Translations under genes and position numbers: made by a program | From: Deinococcus yavapaiensis KR-236 | GTDB taxonomy: Bacteria > Deinococcota > Deinococci > Deinococcales > Deinococcaceae | Direction of reading: 5' to 3' | Assembly: GCF_003217515.1 (NCBI RefSeq) | Contig: NZ_QJSX01000010.1 | Coordinates: 124,001-188,000, forward strand | DNA length: 64,000 nt | Notes under the pieces: generated by a model | What the model was told of the DNA's origin: nothing | Database searches by the model: none | What the model saw: only the letters and a program-made list of their open reading frames with translations | Shown: piece by piece, positions 18,216-26,417 of the stretch | Layout of the letters: every line of letters starts with the position of its first letter | Numbering within the stretch: position 1 is the stretch's first letter

Positions 18216-18782
18216 GTGCAAGGACCGGAGTTGCGAGAAGACACCGTGAAGCTCCACGCGGCGACCGAGACGGATTACCGCCCGCTGGCGCAAAGTTGGG
18301 CGGACCCCGACGTCACGCGGTACGAAACGTCGTTCGTCGCTCGGCAGACGACCGAGTGGTGGGAGGCGTGGATGCGCCGCCTCGACGAGGGAAGCGACGG
18401 GGTGCTGTGGGTGATAGAGGCGCACGGTGACGCCGTCGGCATCGCCACGCTTCGAGACATCGACGTCCACGACCGTCATGCCACGGGAAGCGTCGCGCTG
18501 TTTCGTCGCTGCTGGGGCCGAGGTTACGCGAGCGCGGCCGTGCGTCTGCGCAGCGAGTACGCCTTCGACACGTTGGGATTGGAGAAGGTCGAGACCTGCA
18601 CGGCCGCGTGCAACGACTCTATCATTCGTGTTCGGCGCAAGAACGGGTACCGCGAAGTGGGCGTGTCCCGCCGTGAACGCTTTCGGCATGGCGCGTGGCA
18701 CGACGAGTGGCTCGGAGAACTTCTGGCCGGAGACTGGCGGGCCTTGAGAGGACGGGGGACGGCCGATGCTTGCTCCGAGTGA
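18216..18782 (+). CDS. GNAT-family N-acetyltransferase (RimJ/RimL type)
   Basis: This 188-aa protein has the acetyl-CoA fold. VKLHAATETDYRPLAQSWADPDVTRYE is a typical RimJ-like opening. WVIEAHGDAVGIATL is strand 4, FRRCWGRGYASAAVRL contains the R/Q-x-x-G-x-G/A acetyl-CoA loop, and NDSIIRVRRKNGYREVG is the usual NxxSxxVxxKxGF-like element. It transfers acetyl from acetyl-CoA to an amine of unknown identity. The GTG at 18216 follows GAGGAGG. Confidence 0.85.
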   Translation: MQGPELREDTVKLHAATETDYRPLAQSWADPDVTRYETSFVARQTTEWWEAWMRRLDEGSDGVLWVIEAHGDAVGIATLRDIDVHDRHATGSVALFRRCWGRGYASAAVRLRSEYAFDTLGLEKVETCTAACNDSIIRVRRKNGYREVGVSRRERFRHGAWHDEWLGELLAGDWRALRGRGTADACSE

Positions 18783-18839
18783 CGCCCGCGCCGGTCGATG
18801 GAGCGAGAAAGACGTCGGCTCGACACGGGTCGAACGAGC

Positions 18840-19583
18840 ATGAGCTCGTTCGTCCTCGTTCACGGCGCGTGGGGCGGCGGCTGGTACTGGCGGGACGTCG
18901 CGCGTCGTCTGCAAAGCGCGGGCCACGACGTCGTCACGCCCACCCTGACAGGCCTTGGAGAACGCTCGCACCTCGGTGGCCCCGACATCGATCTCGACAC
19001 GCACGTTCGCGATATCGTGCAGGCGCTCGAATACGAAGATCTGCGTGACGTCTTGCTCGTCGGTCACAGCCTCGGCGGCATGGTCGTCACGGGCGTCTCG
19101 AACGAGGTGCCTCACCGCCTCGGTCACCTCGTGTTTCTCGACGCCGACCTGCCACGCCACGGACAGTCACGCTTCGACTTGCAGCCCGAGGCGCGCGAGT
19201 GGTGGGAGGAACGGGCGCGTGAGGGAGACGGGTGGCGCGTGACCCTCGACTTGCCCGACGAAGCCCTCGCCGACATCATTTCCGATCCGGGCGTCCGCGC
19301 GTGGTACGTCGCGCGGTCGCACGGACAAGGCCAACCGATCGGCGTGTTGCGGCAAGCCGTGCGGCTCACGAACGACGCGGCCAAGGCGTTGCCGCGAACG
19401 TTCATCGCGTGCACGATCGATGCCTTCGGCATGAGGTCGGGCCTGTACGGCCGCATGGCCCGAGTCGCCGCGTCCGACGGGAACACGCGCTTGGTGGAGG
19501 TGCCCGCGAGTCACTTCGCGCCCGTGTCGCATCCAAACCTCATCGCGAACGCCCTGATGGAGGTGGCGCGAGGAACGGCGTGA
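18840..19583 (+). CDS. Alpha/beta hydrolase (EstC / hydroxynitrile-lyase-like)
   Basis: This 247-aa protein starts at the first beta strand SSFVLVHGAWGGGWYW, the family's oxyanion block. The nucleophile elbow GHSLGGM (Ser near residue 78) is followed by a cap region and a late His in PASHFAPVSHP. The length, the HGAWGGGW opening and the DIVQAL.YEDL segment match the small esterase / pyrethroid-hydrolase / hydroxynitrile-lyase-like group. The substrate is unknown. An upstream in-frame ATG at 18798 would add 14 Arg-rich residues and is less likely. Confidence 0.85.
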   Translation: MSSFVLVHGAWGGGWYWRDVARRLQSAGHDVVTPTLTGLGERSHLGGPDIDLDTHVRDIVQALEYEDLRDVLLVGHSLGGMVVTGVSNEVPHRLGHLVFLDADLPRHGQSRFDLQPEAREWWEERAREGDGWRVTLDLPDEALADIISDPGVRAWYVARSHGQGQPIGVLRQAVRLTNDAAKALPRTFIACTIDAFGMRSGLYGRMARVAASDGNTRLVEVPASHFAPVSHPNLIANALMEVARGTA

Positions 19584-19698
19584 ACAATGAGCGCGGGCGT
19601 GGCGGGAGTCGGTCATCGGCGCGAACGGTGAGCCCGACACGTAAGACCGCTTGATGCCTCCTGAATCCCCTTCCAATGGGACGCGCGTAAGGTGAGGC

Positions 19699-20235
19699 AT
19701 GCTGATCGCGCTTGCAAGCTTACTGGCGCTCGCACCGCAAGCGCCATTGACGTTGGCTCTGGAAGACGTCCTCGCGTCGGCCAAGGGCTCGTACGGCGAC
19801 TTTCGAAAGCGCTCGGCGGAATCGAGCGATGGCAAGGTCGTCTACGACTTGACCTTCGACAACCCGAACACCGACACGACCGACGTCATGCGCGTCACCT
19901 TCTACCTGGATCCCTACAAGCTCGTGAAAACGTACGAGGTGCAGTACGAAGGCCGCCCGAACGACGCCTCCTACAACTTCGGTTCCTTCCTCGGGTTCTT
20001 CGAGCGTGCCTGCTTCGGGCACCCCGGCTCGGCCGATGAAGCGGCCTTCGTCGCGAGCGCGGCTCAGCGAGCGAGCGAAACGGGTCGGCGAGAATCGAAG
20101 GAATTCGGAAACTACCGCCTCGAAGTCGAAGGTGGGAACACGAGAACGGTGGAGGCCGCTTCGGACCTCAGGTTGACGATGCGTCTGAGCTCCGCCGATC
20201 CCCGGGTGCCGAGTCGGTGCATCGCCACGACATGA
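19699..20235 (+). CDS. Secreted hypothetical protein (178 aa)
   Basis: No family recognised. The N-terminus (MLIALASLLALAPQAPLTLA) is a short signal peptide, so the product is probably exported. The mature part is acidic with alternating strands (KVVYDLTFDN, MRVTFYLDPYKLVKTYEVQY) and two Cys, one in FERACFGHPG and one near the C-terminus. TAAGGT ends 5 nt before the ATG, implying leaderless transcription. It stands alone between the esterase and the phosphotransferase-like gene. Confidence 0.55.
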   Translation: MLIALASLLALAPQAPLTLALEDVLASAKGSYGDFRKRSAESSDGKVVYDLTFDNPNTDTTDVMRVTFYLDPYKLVKTYEVQYEGRPNDASYNFGSFLGFFERACFGHPGSADEAAFVASAAQRASETGRRESKEFGNYRLEVEGGNTRTVEAASDLRLTMRLSSADPRVPSRCIATT

Positions 20236-20308
20236 AACTCGGCGCCCTCATCCCACATCGCCGGAACCATGAGCGACCCGCCCGGTTCATGATGGACGCC
20301 TCCTCGAC

Positions 20309-20893
20309 ATGATGAACGACGCGAAGCCCGGGAAGATCATCTTGCTCAACGGCGCGTCGAGCGCGGGCAAGTCGACGTTGGCGCGCGCCCTCCAAGCGCA
20401 CCTCGACGAGCCCTTCTTGCAATTCTCGCCCGACTTCCTGCTGTTTCACGAAGCGGTCTTGCCTCGACGCCACGACCTCGGCGGACCTTTTTCATGGCAC
20501 GCCATGCGCCCGAAGTTCTTCGAGGGGTACCTCAACTGCTTGCCCGCCCTCGCGAGCGCGGGCAACAACCTCGTGACGGACTTCGTGCTCGAAACGCGAG
20601 AGCAATGGTTCGGGCTCGTCAAGAGACTTGCCGCCTTCGACGTGTTCTTCGTCGGCGTCCACGTGGCGCTGGAGGAGCTCGAGCGGCGAGAGCGACAACG
20701 CGGAGATCGCCGTCTCGGTGACGCACGGCGAGATTTCGAGATCGTGCACTCCTTCGGACGCTACGATTTCGAAGTCGACTCGTCCCATCCGCCCGAGGAG
20801 AACGCTCGGCGCATCATCGACGCTTGGCGCGCGAGGTCGAGCGTCGGCGTCTTCGCGAGGGCGGCGCGCGAAATAGAATCGGCCGGGACGTGA
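20309..20893 (+). CDS. Chloramphenicol phosphotransferase-like kinase
   Basis: This 194-aa P-loop protein resembles CPT. GKIILLNGASSAGKST gives the Walker A at 15-22. FLQFSPDFLL follows, with the acceptor-region Asp. LVTDFVLETREQW is the typical third block, and LERRERQRGDRRLGDARRDFEIVH is the arginine-rich lid. CPT phosphorylates the primary hydroxyl of chloramphenicol. In non-producers such genes may act on other small hydroxyl compounds, so resistance is only possible. The start is one of two adjacent ATG codons. Confidence 0.82.
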   Translation: MMNDAKPGKIILLNGASSAGKSTLARALQAHLDEPFLQFSPDFLLFHEAVLPRRHDLGGPFSWHAMRPKFFEGYLNCLPALASAGNNLVTDFVLETREQWFGLVKRLAAFDVFFVGVHVALEELERRERQRGDRRLGDARRDFEIVHSFGRYDFEVDSSHPPEENARRIIDAWRARSSVGVFARAAREIESAGT

Positions 20894-21200
20894 GAGCATG
20901 ACGGCGGACGCTCAAGACGTCGGAGTTCGCGCCACGAGCGAAGGCGGGCATCGTGGTGCTCGCCCTCCCCCATCCTTTTTTCCAGAAGCTCTCCGTTGCC
21001 GTGCCGTCCGTGGTTCTCTGCATCTTCCTGCACTGATCGCCGACTCGCAGGAATGAGTGCTGACCGTGCAGTGGGCGTTCTAACGCGAGCAGTCACGGAC
21101 GCGATATCGCCGGAACCGGGGGGCAGTTTGTTCCCGTGGCGCGCGCCCAACTTGAGAGGCAGCATACAATGTGAATTATGATAAATATCTAAATTGAGCC
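20894..21200. other. Intergenic region with AT-rich promoter stretch
   Basis: No coding frame is convincing over these 307 nt. The last 40 nt before the response regulator are conspicuously AT-rich and contain TACAAT and TATGAT, likely -10 candidates, with TTGAGA upstream. I see no palindrome worth calling an operator. Confidence 0.4.
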
Positions 21201-21644
21201 ATGGAATCGAAGCCCAGCGTCGTCTTGTTCATCGACGACAACGACGCCGACAGCATCCTGCTGCGCGAAGCGTTCGCCTCGGTCGTCACACCGCGCGCCT
21301 CCATCCTGCTGCGCGTCGAAGACGACGGAACGGCCGGCTTGAAGGTCGCACGACAACTGCATCCCGACCTCATCCTCCTCGACCTCACCTTGCCCGACGT
21401 CGACGGATTGGACGTCTTGCAGGCGCTCAAGAGCGACGAGGCCACACGGCACATTCCCGTCATCGTGTACAGCGAACGGGGCAGCGAGGAGCGCATCCGA
21501 CGCGCGTACGAGTTGCATGCCAACGCCTACGTTCGAAAGTCCGTCACCTTCGAGGAGTTGTGCTGGACCATCGACACGCTCAGCCGATTCTGGCTCACGA
21601 CGGCCAAACTTCCAGGCGAGGTCAAGCGCGCGGCGTTGTGCTGA
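21201..21644 (+). CDS. Single-domain response regulator, Rcp1-like
   Basis: This 147-aa receiver-only protein has the acidic pair Asp12-Asp13, the phosphoacceptor Asp61 in LILLDLTLPDVDG, the T/S switch position in VIVYSE, and the conserved Lys in YVRKSVTF. The spacing of the acidic residues and the FEELCWTI...FW tail match regulators that pair with phytochrome-like GAF/PAS histidine kinases. There is no output domain, so it probably works by protein contact or phosphorelay. A large GAF/PAS kinase lies at 41.2-44.2 kb but is not adjacent. A pairing is conceivable but unproven. Confidence 0.9.
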   Translation: MESKPSVVLFIDDNDADSILLREAFASVVTPRASILLRVEDDGTAGLKVARQLHPDLILLDLTLPDVDGLDVLQALKSDEATRHIPVIVYSERGSEERIRRAYELHANAYVRKSVTFEELCWTIDTLSRFWLTTAKLPGEVKRAALC

Positions 21645-21761
21645 AGCGCGGCCCGAGGCGCCGCGGCCGCCGTCCTTCCAGCGCTCCGCGCTCGTGAGGC
21701 GAAGCGAACCCGCCCGACTCTCGCCATGCGAGCCACGACCCACGCGACCGCGAAAGTCGTC

Positions 21762-22619
21762 TCAGTTTGAAGCGAGCGGACGCGGTGAGGACGTCGCGGG
21801 AACGGCCCGAGCCGATTCGGACAGGAACGTCAAGACGGCCTCCTCGAAGGCGCGCGGCTTGGACTTCACGACCGCGTGGCCGCCCGGCAAGAGCACGAGG
21901 CGGGCGTTCGCGATGCGCGCCGCCGTCTCGCGAATGTTCTCGGCGCCGTAAAACGGATCTTGCTCGCCGCCGATCACCAAGGTGGGAGCCGTGATGCGCG
22001 GCAGTTGATCGGCCACGTCGAGGTCGAGGTCGGCGGCCATCACGACCGCGAGGTCTTGGCCGTTGCTGGACGGAACGCCGAGCACTTTCGGGCCGAGCAG
22101 CCGCATCACGGGGCCGAGCAGCCAAGCGGGCGTCCGGCCTTCCGCGACGTCGATACTCATTCGTATCCACAACTTCGGCCAGTCGCCCTCCAGCGCGAGA
22201 TCGCGCCAAACGCGCCCCACGTCCATTCCGTGGGAATTCAGGCGGTAGCCCGTCATGGCGAGCACGAGCTTGTCGACGAGGTGCGGATGATCGGCGGCGA
22301 GGTGCATCGCGCTCGACCCGCCGCTCGACATGCCGACGATGTGGGCGGGTTGGCCGATCTCGCTTTCGATCATGAACGCGAAATCGTCGCTCATGTCACG
22401 TGCGGTGGTTCCGAGGGGCAAGCCGGGCTTTCGACTGCACAGGTACACGCTGTACGCCATGAGCGTGCGGCGCAGCATGAAACGGTAGCCTTGCTGCACC
22501 GCGCGCGTCGGCGGCCGGTGCTGCAACTCCGATCCGGTGAGGAAGACGAGCGGCGGCCCGCTTTCGCTGAGCTTGGCGTACGGAAGACCGTTCTTTGCGA
22601 ATCCGGTGAACAAGGACAT
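21762..22619 (-). CDS. Alpha/beta hydrolase
   Basis: This 285-aa protein has the nucleophile elbow GMSSGGS near residue 97, the acid-containing stretch LVIGGEQDPFYGAENI, and the catalytic His in LPGGHAVVKSK. Family order, DDFAFMIESEIGQPAHIVGMS and a helical cap between are typical of single-domain hydrolases. No lipid-anchor or signal peptide is visible. The substrate is unknown. The final 15-20 residues are Ser/Pro-rich. Confidence 0.85.
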   Translation of the reverse strand: MSLFTGFAKNGLPYAKLSESGPPLVFLTGSELQHRPPTRAVQQGYRFMLRRTLMAYSVYLCSRKPGLPLGTTARDMSDDFAFMIESEIGQPAHIVGMSSGGSSAMHLAADHPHLVDKLVLAMTGYRLNSHGMDVGRVWRDLALEGDWPKLWIRMSIDVAEGRTPAWLLGPVMRLLGPKVLGVPSSNGQDLAVVMAADLDLDVADQLPRITAPTLVIGGEQDPFYGAENIRETAARIANARLVLLPGGHAVVKSKPRAFEEAVLTFLSESARAVPATSSPRPLASN

Positions 22620-22744
22620 GAGCGCCTCCTGCCAAGAGAGTGTGCGCCCCGAGCCCTGATTGCAGCGTGATTCGCGGAAACGACGCGCCGCTCGACATCG
22701 GAGCAGGGCGCGCTCGGCGTCAAACCGGCTTTTGGCAGGTGACG

Positions 22745-23272
22745 CTACTCGCGCGCGCCTCTCGGAGCAGTGACGTCATGAACGCGCTTCGTCCAGTACG
22801 ACCGCACGGCGAGGTACTCGTCGCGGGTACAATCGCCCATCAGTCGCCCCAGCGGATCGCCCGCGTCCATGAACTCCACGAACGCCAAGATCGCTCGGCA
22901 TTGCTCGGACGTGAACGCCTCCAAAACGTGAATCAGGGAGTCGAAGCGTTGCGCCATGGACAAGGCCTCGAACGCCACCCACGCGTACGTCCCGATGTCC
23001 TCGTCCTCCGAGAGACCGTAGGTCATGTACGTCGGCAGATAGAACCGGAAGCCCGCCGCGTCCATGAAGGCAAAGACGCTCGTGTACTCCTTGAGGTCCT
23101 CGCGCGGCACCGCCCACCACGGCCCGTGAAAGTCCAGCGCCCGAGCGGCGGTCCGCTCTTCGGGGGTGCCGAATCCATCGATCATGTCCGCCTCCCTCAA
23201 CGTGACGCCGGAACCGAGCGTGACGTCCTCGAAGGCGGCTCGAATGAGTCGAAGGACTTCGTTTCGCATCAT
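22745..23272 (-). CDS. DUF6714-like hypothetical protein (175 aa)
   Basis: The start at 23272 (ATG ATG) is fixed by GGAGGT five nt upstream; the longer frame above it is noise. The protein opens VLRLIRAAFEDVTLGSGVTLREADMID and continues with AFMDAAGFRFYLPTYMTYGL. This resembles a group of uncharacterised proteins I associate with DUF6714, stated from memory. It is cytosolic, acidic and aromatic-rich. Function unknown. Confidence 0.65.
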   Translation of the reverse strand: MMRNEVLRLIRAAFEDVTLGSGVTLREADMIDGFGTPEERTAARALDFHGPWWAVPREDLKEYTSVFAFMDAAGFRFYLPTYMTYGLSEDEDIGTYAWVAFEALSMAQRFDSLIHVLEAFTSEQCRAILAFVEFMDAGDPLGRLMGDCTRDEYLAVRSYWTKRVHDVTAPRGARE

Positions 23273-23427
23273 GTTGCACCTCCGCCGAATGGTAATCCAC
23301 TGGCACGACGATGCGAAAGGGCGCCTCGGCTCGGAGAAGTTCGACGAGGCTGGACAAGCGCGCCGCCCGACCCTACTGTGAATCGAGGCCATTCCCCCAC
23401 GTCCTGCCCGCCTCGAAGGAGGCATCC

Positions 23428-23676
23428 ATGGCACAGATCAAGGTGTACCTGCACGACGATCCCAACGGAGCACCCCGCGAAATCGAATGGCGCTTCCCCT
23501 ATCCACCCAGCGAAGGCGACACCATCGTCTTGGATGCCGACGACGGTGACGAGGGCGTGTACGTCGTCGACGGTCGCAGCTTCACCATCCCACTGCCAGG
23601 CTCCCGCCTCGACGACGACACCCTCTACATCACCGCCACACGCGCCGAGATCGTCGACAACCCCGACGAGGAATAA
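23428..23676 (+). CDS. Small acidic hypothetical protein (82 aa)
   Basis: ATG at 23428 with GGAGG five nt upstream. The sequence alternates strands and acidic turns (VYLHDDPNGAPREIEWRFPYPP, TIVLDADDGDEGVYVVDG, LYITATRAEIVD). This suggests a compact beta-barrel of unknown family. It is strongly acidic, without Cys, signal peptide or membrane segment. It is divergent from the 175-aa gene. Confidence 0.6.
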   Translation: MAQIKVYLHDDPNGAPREIEWRFPYPPSEGDTIVLDADDGDEGVYVVDGRSFTIPLPGSRLDDDTLYITATRAEIVDNPDEE

Positions 23677-23816
23677 GCTTCGTCATCGCACCCGGCGCCC
23701 CACCTCCGACGAGGTGGTCGATTCGTCGTCCTCGCGGTTCGGGCGGTCAACACAGGGCGTTGCGGCCTTCGATGACCGCACCGACGTCATAGAACGCGGT
23801 CGTCCTCGGGCTTGAA

Positions 23817-23858
23817 CCGTTGCGGGACCCGCCCTTCGAGGGGCGGGTCCCGCAACGG
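23817..23858. terminator. 18-bp perfect hairpin between convergent genes
   Basis: A perfect 18-bp stem (23817-23834 with 23841-23858) encloses TTCGAG. It lies 40 nt downstream of the kelch lipoprotein stop on the minus strand and 140 nt after the small acidic gene on the plus strand. It is the longest perfect stem I found in the window and probably terminates the kelch transcript, possibly both. Confidence 0.75.
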
Positions 23859-23898
23859 AATGGCTTTGGAAGTGAAGTCCGGGCGCCTTTGCCGTGCG

Positions 23899-25836
23899 TC
23901 AAGGATGCACGTAGAGCTCCGTGGTCGCGTCGCCGTTATAACCCCCGGCGACCAGGACGTTCCCGTTCGAGAGGAGCGTCGCCGTGTGAAAGGAACGAGC
24001 CCTCAGGATGTTGGGCCCCACGGTGAAGTTGTTCGCGCCGGGGTCATACGATTCCGTGACTTCCTGCAGGAACTCGTTGTATGCCGAGTCGACGGTGATG
24101 CCTCCCAGCATCAGAACCTTGCCGTCCGGAAGCAAGGTCGCCGTGTGCCACGTGTGAATGCTGTTCATGTCCGGACCACGACTCAAAGTGTTCGTGAGGG
24201 GGTCGTACATGTCCGTCGTACGCAGGTAATCATCGCCGACGCCACCCGCGATCAGCACCTTGCCGTTCGGCAGAAGCGTCGCCGTGTGAACCGTCCGTCC
24301 GGTGGACATGGTGGGCCCGAACGCGAAGGTGTTCGTGGCAGGGTCGTACAACTCGGTGGTGTTCCAACGTCTCCCGTTGGTTCCGTCGCCACCCACGATC
24401 AGCACCTTGCCGTCGGGGAGAAGCGTCGCGGTGTGGCTGTAACGAGCCGCGATGGTGGTGGGTCCTGGTGTGACGGTGTTCGTGTTCGGGTCGTACAATT
24501 CCGTGCTCGTCAAGATCGTCCCGCCCAAACCCTGACCGCTCGCGATCAGCACTTTGCCGTTCTGAAGCAACGTGGCCGAGTGATCGTAGCGACCGACGGT
24601 CAGGGTCGGGCCGGGCGTGATGGTATTGGTGACGGGATCGTACAGGTCCGTCGCCCTGGAAGCGTATGGATCTCCGATGTGAAAGCCGCCCGCGATCAAC
24701 ACCTTGCCGTTCGGCAGCAACGTGGCCGTGTGCTCGCGGCGATTCACGGTCATGTTGGGTCCGGCAACGAAGGTGTTCGTGGCAGGGTCATACAACTCGG
24801 TGGCCGTCTGCTCGTTGCTCCCACCCGTGAGCAGCACCTTGCCGTTCGGCAGCAACGTCGCCGTGTGTTGGCGGTGAACCATAATCGCGCTGGGCCCGGC
24901 TTGGAATGCGGGCGGGGTCAGCAGGAAGGAAGTCGGAGCGCCGCTCGTGCCGGTGAGGCGAAGGTTCGAAACCGATACGGTGGTGCAACCCGTGCAGGAC
25001 GACACGCCCGGGTCGGCGGGCAGTCGAACGACTTCCACGGTTACCCCACCATTGGTGCTGCGCAGCGAGCTCGAGCGAGCGGTCGTCGCGCTGCCCGTCG
25101 GATCGCTCGCGCGCTCCAGCAAGTCGCGCGTGGTCCGCACGGCGGTGTCCGTGACGGCGACCATGGACAGGGTGAAGCCCGTGACGTTCGTACTTTTCGG
25201 CGCGCGCACGGACAACGTGAACGTGCCCGATTGCCCGGCTTGCAACGTCCGGTTTCCGCCCGCCTTCGTGGTGACGAAGCCCCACGGAAAGGCGTTGGTG
25301 ACGCCACTCTTGCCCGTGAGAGGCGTGACGTCCGCTTCCTGGTACGCTTGAAAGCTCGCGCGCACCACGCCGAGATCGGGCGTGGCCGCGCCCGTGGTGC
25401 CGTGCGTGGGACGCACTTGCTTCGCGAGATCGGCCGCGAGGGCGGGGTTGGAAATGCCGTCGACGAGGGTCCCGTCCGCGAGGCGGAAGCTACGCCAAGG
25501 CGTGCCGGGGATCGTGTTCGAAGCGCCGGCGGCAAGAAGCGTGACGTTGCTTCTCGGGACGGTGGAAGTGTTCTGGACGGTGTACTCGGTGTTCACGTAT
25601 CGGTACGTGCCGTCTTCGTACGTGGTGGTCGCACCGCGCGTGAAGGTGAAGCCGCCGATGGTGGTGCTGCTCACCGCTTGCGGGTCGATGGCGCCGCCGA
25701 CAGTGAATTGCACGACTCCGTAAGCGGTGATGTTCGCCGAGGGGGCAGAGGCGATGGGCGCGGGCGGCGTGAGGGTGGAAGGTGGGGCGCCGCAGGCAGC
25801 GAGGAGCACGGTGAGGAGCAGCGCAGCGCGCCTCAC
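23899..25836 (-). CDS. Kelch-repeat lipoprotein
   Basis: This 645-aa protein has a lipoprotein signal peptide (LLLTVLLAAC-G, lipidated Cys near residue 15). Next come a Pro/Ala/Ser linker and a beta-rich domain of about 250 residues. Seven kelch-type repeats follow, each opening with a variant of HTATLLPNGKVLIAGG and carrying TELYDPATNTF. They should form a beta-propeller outside the cytoplasmic membrane. A CTGC segment sits between the two parts. The start is GTG at 25836, inside the stop of the upstream 45-aa peptide gene (GTGA overlap), so translation is coupled. Target or ligand unknown. Confidence 0.88.
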   Translation of the reverse strand: MRRAALLLTVLLAACGAPPSTLTPPAPIASAPSANITAYGVVQFTVGGAIDPQAVSSTTIGGFTFTRGATTTYEDGTYRYVNTEYTVQNTSTVPRSNVTLLAAGASNTIPGTPWRSFRLADGTLVDGISNPALAADLAKQVRPTHGTTGAATPDLGVVRASFQAYQEADVTPLTGKSGVTNAFPWGFVTTKAGGNRTLQAGQSGTFTLSVRAPKSTNVTGFTLSMVAVTDTAVRTTRDLLERASDPTGSATTARSSSLRSTNGGVTVEVVRLPADPGVSSCTGCTTVSVSNLRLTGTSGAPTSFLLTPPAFQAGPSAIMVHRQHTATLLPNGKVLLTGGSNEQTATELYDPATNTFVAGPNMTVNRREHTATLLPNGKVLIAGGFHIGDPYASRATDLYDPVTNTITPGPTLTVGRYDHSATLLQNGKVLIASGQGLGGTILTSTELYDPNTNTVTPGPTTIAARYSHTATLLPDGKVLIVGGDGTNGRRWNTTELYDPATNTFAFGPTMSTGRTVHTATLLPNGKVLIAGGVGDDYLRTTDMYDPLTNTLSRGPDMNSIHTWHTATLLPDGKVLMLGGITVDSAYNEFLQEVTESYDPGANNFTVGPNILRARSFHTATLLSNGNVLVAGGYNGDATTELYVHP

Positions 25837-25970
25837 TCTTCACCCCCGCCGAAGTCGACCGGAGAGCTGCCTTCGAGGGTGAGGCCTTGGTAAGTTCCGA
25901 TTCGTTCGAGTCGCGGCGCTTCATACGGCGGCTGGGGATCGCTGGGGGTCGGTTCGACGGACGTTGTCAT
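25833..25970 (-). CDS. 45-aa peptide with lasso-type RiPP leader motif
   Basis: The ATG at 25970 follows AGGAG with 7-nt spacing. Residues 16-31 match every fixed position of the lasso leader signature YxxPxLxxxGxxxxxT (Tyr16, Pro19, Leu21, Gly25, Thr31). With Thr at -2, cleavage would release a 13-residue C-terminal peptide from residue 33 with Asp at its position 7, then FGGGEE. No cyclase, leader-binding or leader-peptidase gene is visible in the window, so modification is unproven. Its TGA overlaps the GTG of the kelch lipoprotein. It could instead be an unmodified leader-like peptide or regulatory upstream ORF. Confidence 0.62.
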   Translation of the reverse strand: MTTSVEPTPSDPQPPYEAPRLERIGTYQGLTLEGSSPVDFGGGEE

Positions 25971-26055
25971 AAGTCAGCTCCTATGCATGAGGGTGCGGAC
26001 GTTTATTGGCGGCGCGTGAGGAGCTCCTATGAATTGTGGCTTTTCGATCACCAAT

Positions 26056-26061
26056 AGTATA
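26056..26061 (-). promoter_or_regulatory. -10 candidate for peptide-kelch transcript
   Basis: On the minus strand TATACT is read here in the only AT-rich stretch upstream of the peptide gene. The 85-nt leader that would follow contains the decamer CATAGGAGCT twice, once directly in front of the peptide ATG. The second copy has no useful ORF behind it. No good -35 is visible. Confidence 0.35.
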
Positions 26062-26099
26062 TGAAGAAATTGGGCCGGAAGACACCATTTGAATAGCCG

Positions 26100-26417
26100 T
26101 GCATGAACCGGGATGGCGAGGGCAAAGAGAGTAGGGCCGTCCTGTTTGCACTTGTCCTCTTTGCTGCGTCACGCGAGGCATGCTTTTGCAGGACGTGGCG
26201 CATGCGCCGACCGCCCTCGTAAAGTCACTCGGTGCGTCCTTCCAGCGAGGCTGCGGCTCGGTCTCTCACCGCTCGATGGCAAGCGACGGACAAGAACTCC
26301 ATCGTCGCCCGGCCGATCTCCGGGACCTTCTCGATCCGTCGTCCTCCTCTCACGCCAATCCGGCGAGTTGCCATCTTGACGGCCCGGCCGAACCGCCGCC
26401 CTCCGAGTTCTGGGGCA
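26100..26417. other. Intergenic region, no gene supported
   Basis: Between the kelch transcript start and the MFS stop I see no intact gene. One minus-strand frame reads RRIEKVPEIGRATMEFLSVAC, which might be a decayed protein end, but I cannot name the family. Confidence 0.3.

Noticed and set aside
20309..20893. Calling a drug-resistance island from the CPT-like and esterase-like genes
   Set aside because: The two genes are 2.2 kb apart, have ordinary chromosomal composition and unrelated neighbours; resistance is not supported by sequence alone.
23812..25893. A 693-codon plus-strand frame opposite the kelch gene
   Set aside because: Its repeating pattern is simply the reverse of the kelch repeats; the kelch strand has the signal peptide and motifs.
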